From positions 2,195,001-2,259,000 of the forward strand of contig NZ_CP132507.1 of assembly GCF_032191775.1 (NCBI RefSeq): a stretch of DNA of 64,000 bases, read 5' to 3'. Origin of the DNA: Rhodoferax mekongensis. GTDB taxonomy: Bacteria > Pseudomonadota > Gammaproteobacteria > Burkholderiales > Burkholderiaceae_C. This document shows, one piece after another, positions 62,109 through 64,000 of the stretch (its first letter is position 1; each line of letters starts with the position of its first letter). The notes beneath the pieces are model-generated. The model saw only the letters and a program-made list of their open reading frames with translations, searched no databases and was not told the origin of the DNA. The position numbers were made by a program, and so were the translations under genes.

Positions 62109-63385
62109 CAAAGGACTCCTTCATAAAAAATTTTCCATTGACCGTTTTGCCGCGTCCAATACTGGCGCTTGGTCCAGCCGATACGCGATCCTTCAGCGAC
62201 TTCGCCAAAAGTGGCCACCATGGTCTCGGAGCTGTCGACCCAGTGCAGGTAGGACAAATCCTTGAGCTGGATCGTTCTCCCTTTGGTTTTTTCCATTTCA
62301 CCCCGGAGCAGGGGTGTCCATTGAGCAAGCGATTTGCCATTGCTGTTGAAGTCCTGGGTGTAATGGGTGAGAACCTGGTTTACATCTCCGGCTGTTTTGG
62401 CATTTCGCCAAGCAAACAGCGCTTCTTCAAAGCCATTGCTGGCCGCTCTTGCTTTGGATGGGGTCACCCACTCCAGTTGCTGTGCAATCACCACAGGGGT
62501 TGCTCGGACGGCCACCGTCTGGATGATGTGGTCCAGATCCGGGTTTGCCAATACCACGCAGCCGTCGGTCGCCAGAGGGGGGCGCGAAAACTGGGTGGGT
62601 GGTGTGCCGTGCAGCCAGATGCCGCTGCCTGTTTTACCCCGTTTGGCATCGAGGACGTTGGGGTAACTGATGGGCAGGGCCCCTGAGCCGTAAAAATCCT
62701 TGAGCGATTTCGGATCAAGGTTGCTGGTGATGTAGTACACACCCAATGGAGTACGTTGGTCGCCTTCCACGGTCTTGGATGTGCCGGCCTTGCCGACTGA
62801 AATGTAGTAATCCGCCAACAGCGCCAAACCGGTGGGGGTGTTCTCAAACAGGTACAAGCGCGAGCGCGAGGCATCGACCGCGATGGCATGGCGTGTACTC
62901 GGGGCGAGCTGCTGGAACTGGATCGGGATGGTTCCAGGAACAGGCCGCTCTTTGAGTGCCTTAACGCGTTTGAGTGATTCTTCCCGGAGTTCTTTCAATG
63001 CGATGCCGCCCTCCTTGGCCATTGGAGCGGGTACGTCCCCCAATGTGCTCACAGGGCGAGTTCTTGCGACCAACAGATCGCCATAGACCAGTTGCGCCAG
63101 CTGGAAGTTCGGCAAGTCGGTGGCTAGCTTTTCGGCCTTCAAGAACGCATCCTTGCCGGCCCCCTGCCCAATCAGGTTATAGATCTCAATCAGCCTGGCC
63201 TCTGCCACACCGCCTGCATCCAGAGAAGATGGCGCCTGCTTGACAATGCCTGTCTTGGCCTCTTTCTTGTCATTGCGGCCATTGGCGGAGGCCCAATCAG
63301 CGGACAGTCCGAGAAATGCCATGGTCGCCAGCGGCAAGGCCAGACGTGACAAGCCGCTGCTGCGCAGCGCAAGAAAAGAGGTCAT
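62108..63385 (-). CDS. L,D-transpeptidase (YkuD) with C-terminal NTF2-like domain
   Basis: ATG 63385 gives 425 residues with a signal peptide ending ADWASA. A helical N-terminal part is followed by the YkuD domain (about 160-300), where the active-site motif reads IWLHGTPP...ATDGCVVLANPDL: the catalytic Cys and preceding Gly are present, but the usual Ser-His-Gly-Cys is Thr-Asp-Gly-Cys. The last 110 residues form a SnoaL/NTF2-like domain (ALFAWRNAKTAGDVNQVLTHY). It should crosslink peptidoglycan or attach proteins to it. It is 28 bases downstream of a gene with a similar NTF2-like end, and in an operon with the cyclophilins and lpxH. Confidence 0.85.
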   Translation of the reverse strand: MTSFLALRSSGLSRLALPLATMAFLGLSADWASANGRNDKKEAKTGIVKQAPSSLDAGGVAEARLIEIYNLIGQGAGKDAFLKAEKLATDLPNFQLAQLVYGDLLVARTRPVSTLGDVPAPMAKEGGIALKELREESLKRVKALKERPVPGTIPIQFQQLAPSTRHAIAVDASRSRLYLFENTPTGLALLADYYISVGKAGTSKTVEGDQRTPLGVYYITSNLDPKSLKDFYGSGALPISYPNVLDAKRGKTGSGIWLHGTPPTQFSRPPLATDGCVVLANPDLDHIIQTVAVRATPVVIAQQLEWVTPSKARAASNGFEEALFAWRNAKTAGDVNQVLTHYTQDFNSNGKSLAQWTPLLRGEMEKTKGRTIQLKDLSYLHWVDSSETMVATFGEVAEGSRIGWTKRQYWTRQNGQWKIFYEGVL

Positions 63386-63413
63386 GAACACCTTGGTCAG
63401 AGAAGTCTGGACT

Positions 63414-64000
63414 TCAGTTCACGGATTCACGCACGATGAGCCAACGGTCGCCTGACTTGACCAAATCCAGTGATTTGCGGCTGGAAACTGCCAGTTCATT
63501 GGCCTTGTAATCCTGCCGGAATTTCGCTGTGGCTTTGGTCCCGTTGACGCTGATGTTCAGATTTTCCAGCTTCACACTGATCTTGGACTTGCTGGTGATG
63601 CGCTGTCGACGCTCTTCTTCCCATGCAGAGCGGCTGGTGCCGGATGGTGTTGCGAAATCTTTGCCATAAGCGGCAAGGTAGCCCTTCACATCACGCGCGG
63701 CCCATGCCTTGGCCCAATTCCGGACCGCGGTCTCCACATCCTTGTGTGCATTCGCACTGCTGTTGGGTTCTGCAGGGGCAGGTTTGGCCGGTGCTGGCGT
63801 TACTGGCGCTGCCGCTGGAGCAGGGGCCGCCGACGCGACAGGAGCCGGTGCAGCGGCCGCAGGCACTACAGCAGCCGGTTTGCTATTGGACACAGTTGCA
63901 GGCAAGGTAGGGGGCGCCTTGGCGACCGGTGTTTCAGGCAGAGATGGAGCCGGCTTGGTCACTGCTGGCGCGGAAGGCACGTTGCCGGTGGCAGCTGGCG
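63414..64000 (-). CDS. Partial gene: Pro/Ala-rich protein with C-terminal NTF2-like domain
   Basis: Only the 3' end is in the window; the frame stays open to the edge (…PAATGNVPSAPAV), so the start lies outside. The visible part is a Pro/Ala-rich low-complexity linker of about 80 residues followed by an NTF2/SnoaL-like domain (VRNWAKAWAARDVKGYLAAYGKDF, ending SGDRWLIVRESVN). This domain is similar in layout to the C-terminus of the adjacent L,D-transpeptidase and is often found behind TPR repeats in envelope proteins. Function unknown; an L,D-transpeptidase partner is inferred from context. Confidence 0.6.
   Translation of the reverse strand, partial: PAATGNVPSAPAVTKPAPSLPETPVAKAPPTLPATVSNSKPAAVVPAAAAPAPVASAAPAPAAAPVTPAPAKPAPAEPNSSANAHKDVETAVRNWAKAWAARDVKGYLAAYGKDFATPSGTSRSAWEEERRQRITSKSKISVKLENLNISVNGTKATAKFRQDYKANELAVSSRKSLDLVKSGDRWLIVRESVN

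Overview
The window reads as a chromosome segment of a betaproteobacterium of the order Burkholderiales, most likely family Comamonadaceae (Rhodoferax/Curvibacter-like). This is inferred from gene content and codon style: an intracellular PHA depolymerase followed by an RnfB-type ferredoxin, a methylmalonyl-CoA mutase/propionyl-CoA carboxylase operon, the isc operon next to dnaQ, and a fimT-pilVWX-pilY1-pilE minor pilin operon. Most of the window is dense, GC-rich and ordinary. About 1.45-9.7 kb and 42.8-52.0 kb are visibly richer in A/T and hold the accessory genes.

Layout. 0-1.5 kb: a thioesterase-like gene and a small secreted protein. 1.5-3.7 kb: a gene-poor stretch with a winged-helix regulator/membrane protein pair, a G12 run and palindromes. 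3.7-9.0 kb: five consecutive genes that all encode exported products (two lipoproteins, two large periplasmic proteins with FlgT/LPP20/CsgG-like features, one helical secreted protein). I cannot name this system, and it is the best candidate for something undescribed. 9.7-17.9 kb: a GntR regulator divergent from mcm-meaB-pccB-pccA-epimerase (propionyl-CoA to succinyl-CoA). 18-26.3 kb: a chemoreceptor, rsxB-like ferredoxin, phaZ, a secreted zinc-phospholipase-like protein, an aromatic aminotransferase and a nitronate monooxygenase. 26.3-34.7 kb: uvrB, iscRSUA-hscBA-fdx, dnaQ and tRNA-Val(CAC). 34.7-42.8 kb: PilZ protein, hydrolase, lipoproteins, an LhgO-like oxidoreductase, pyrD, rpiA, ribE and ribD. 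42.8-53.8 kb: a TonB-C-like orphan, the pilin operon, nrdR and glyA. 54-64 kb: a lytic transglycosylase, a DUF349 protein, an HD-GYP protein, lpxH, two cyclophilins, an L,D-transpeptidase and the 3' end of a companion gene that leaves the window.

Two cross-cutting signals matter. First, a dispersed repeat of about 50 bp occurs at least six times, with two further degenerate copies. It has a fixed architecture (YWGCTA, 8 nt, an AGCTGCTYGCGCA-like core, 8 nt, GNGCGCT). Five copies lie inside or at the end of genes (mcm, meaB, phaZ, ribD, DUF349), and all five are translated from the same strand and in the same frame of the repeat, giving related short Ala-rich peptides. This resembles the coding palindromic elements of Rickettsia in concept. 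Second, hscA and pilY1 are interrupted by single-base losses in G runs (two in hscA, one in pilY1), while the protein sequence stays intact across the breaks. This looks more like homopolymer undercalling than real gene decay.
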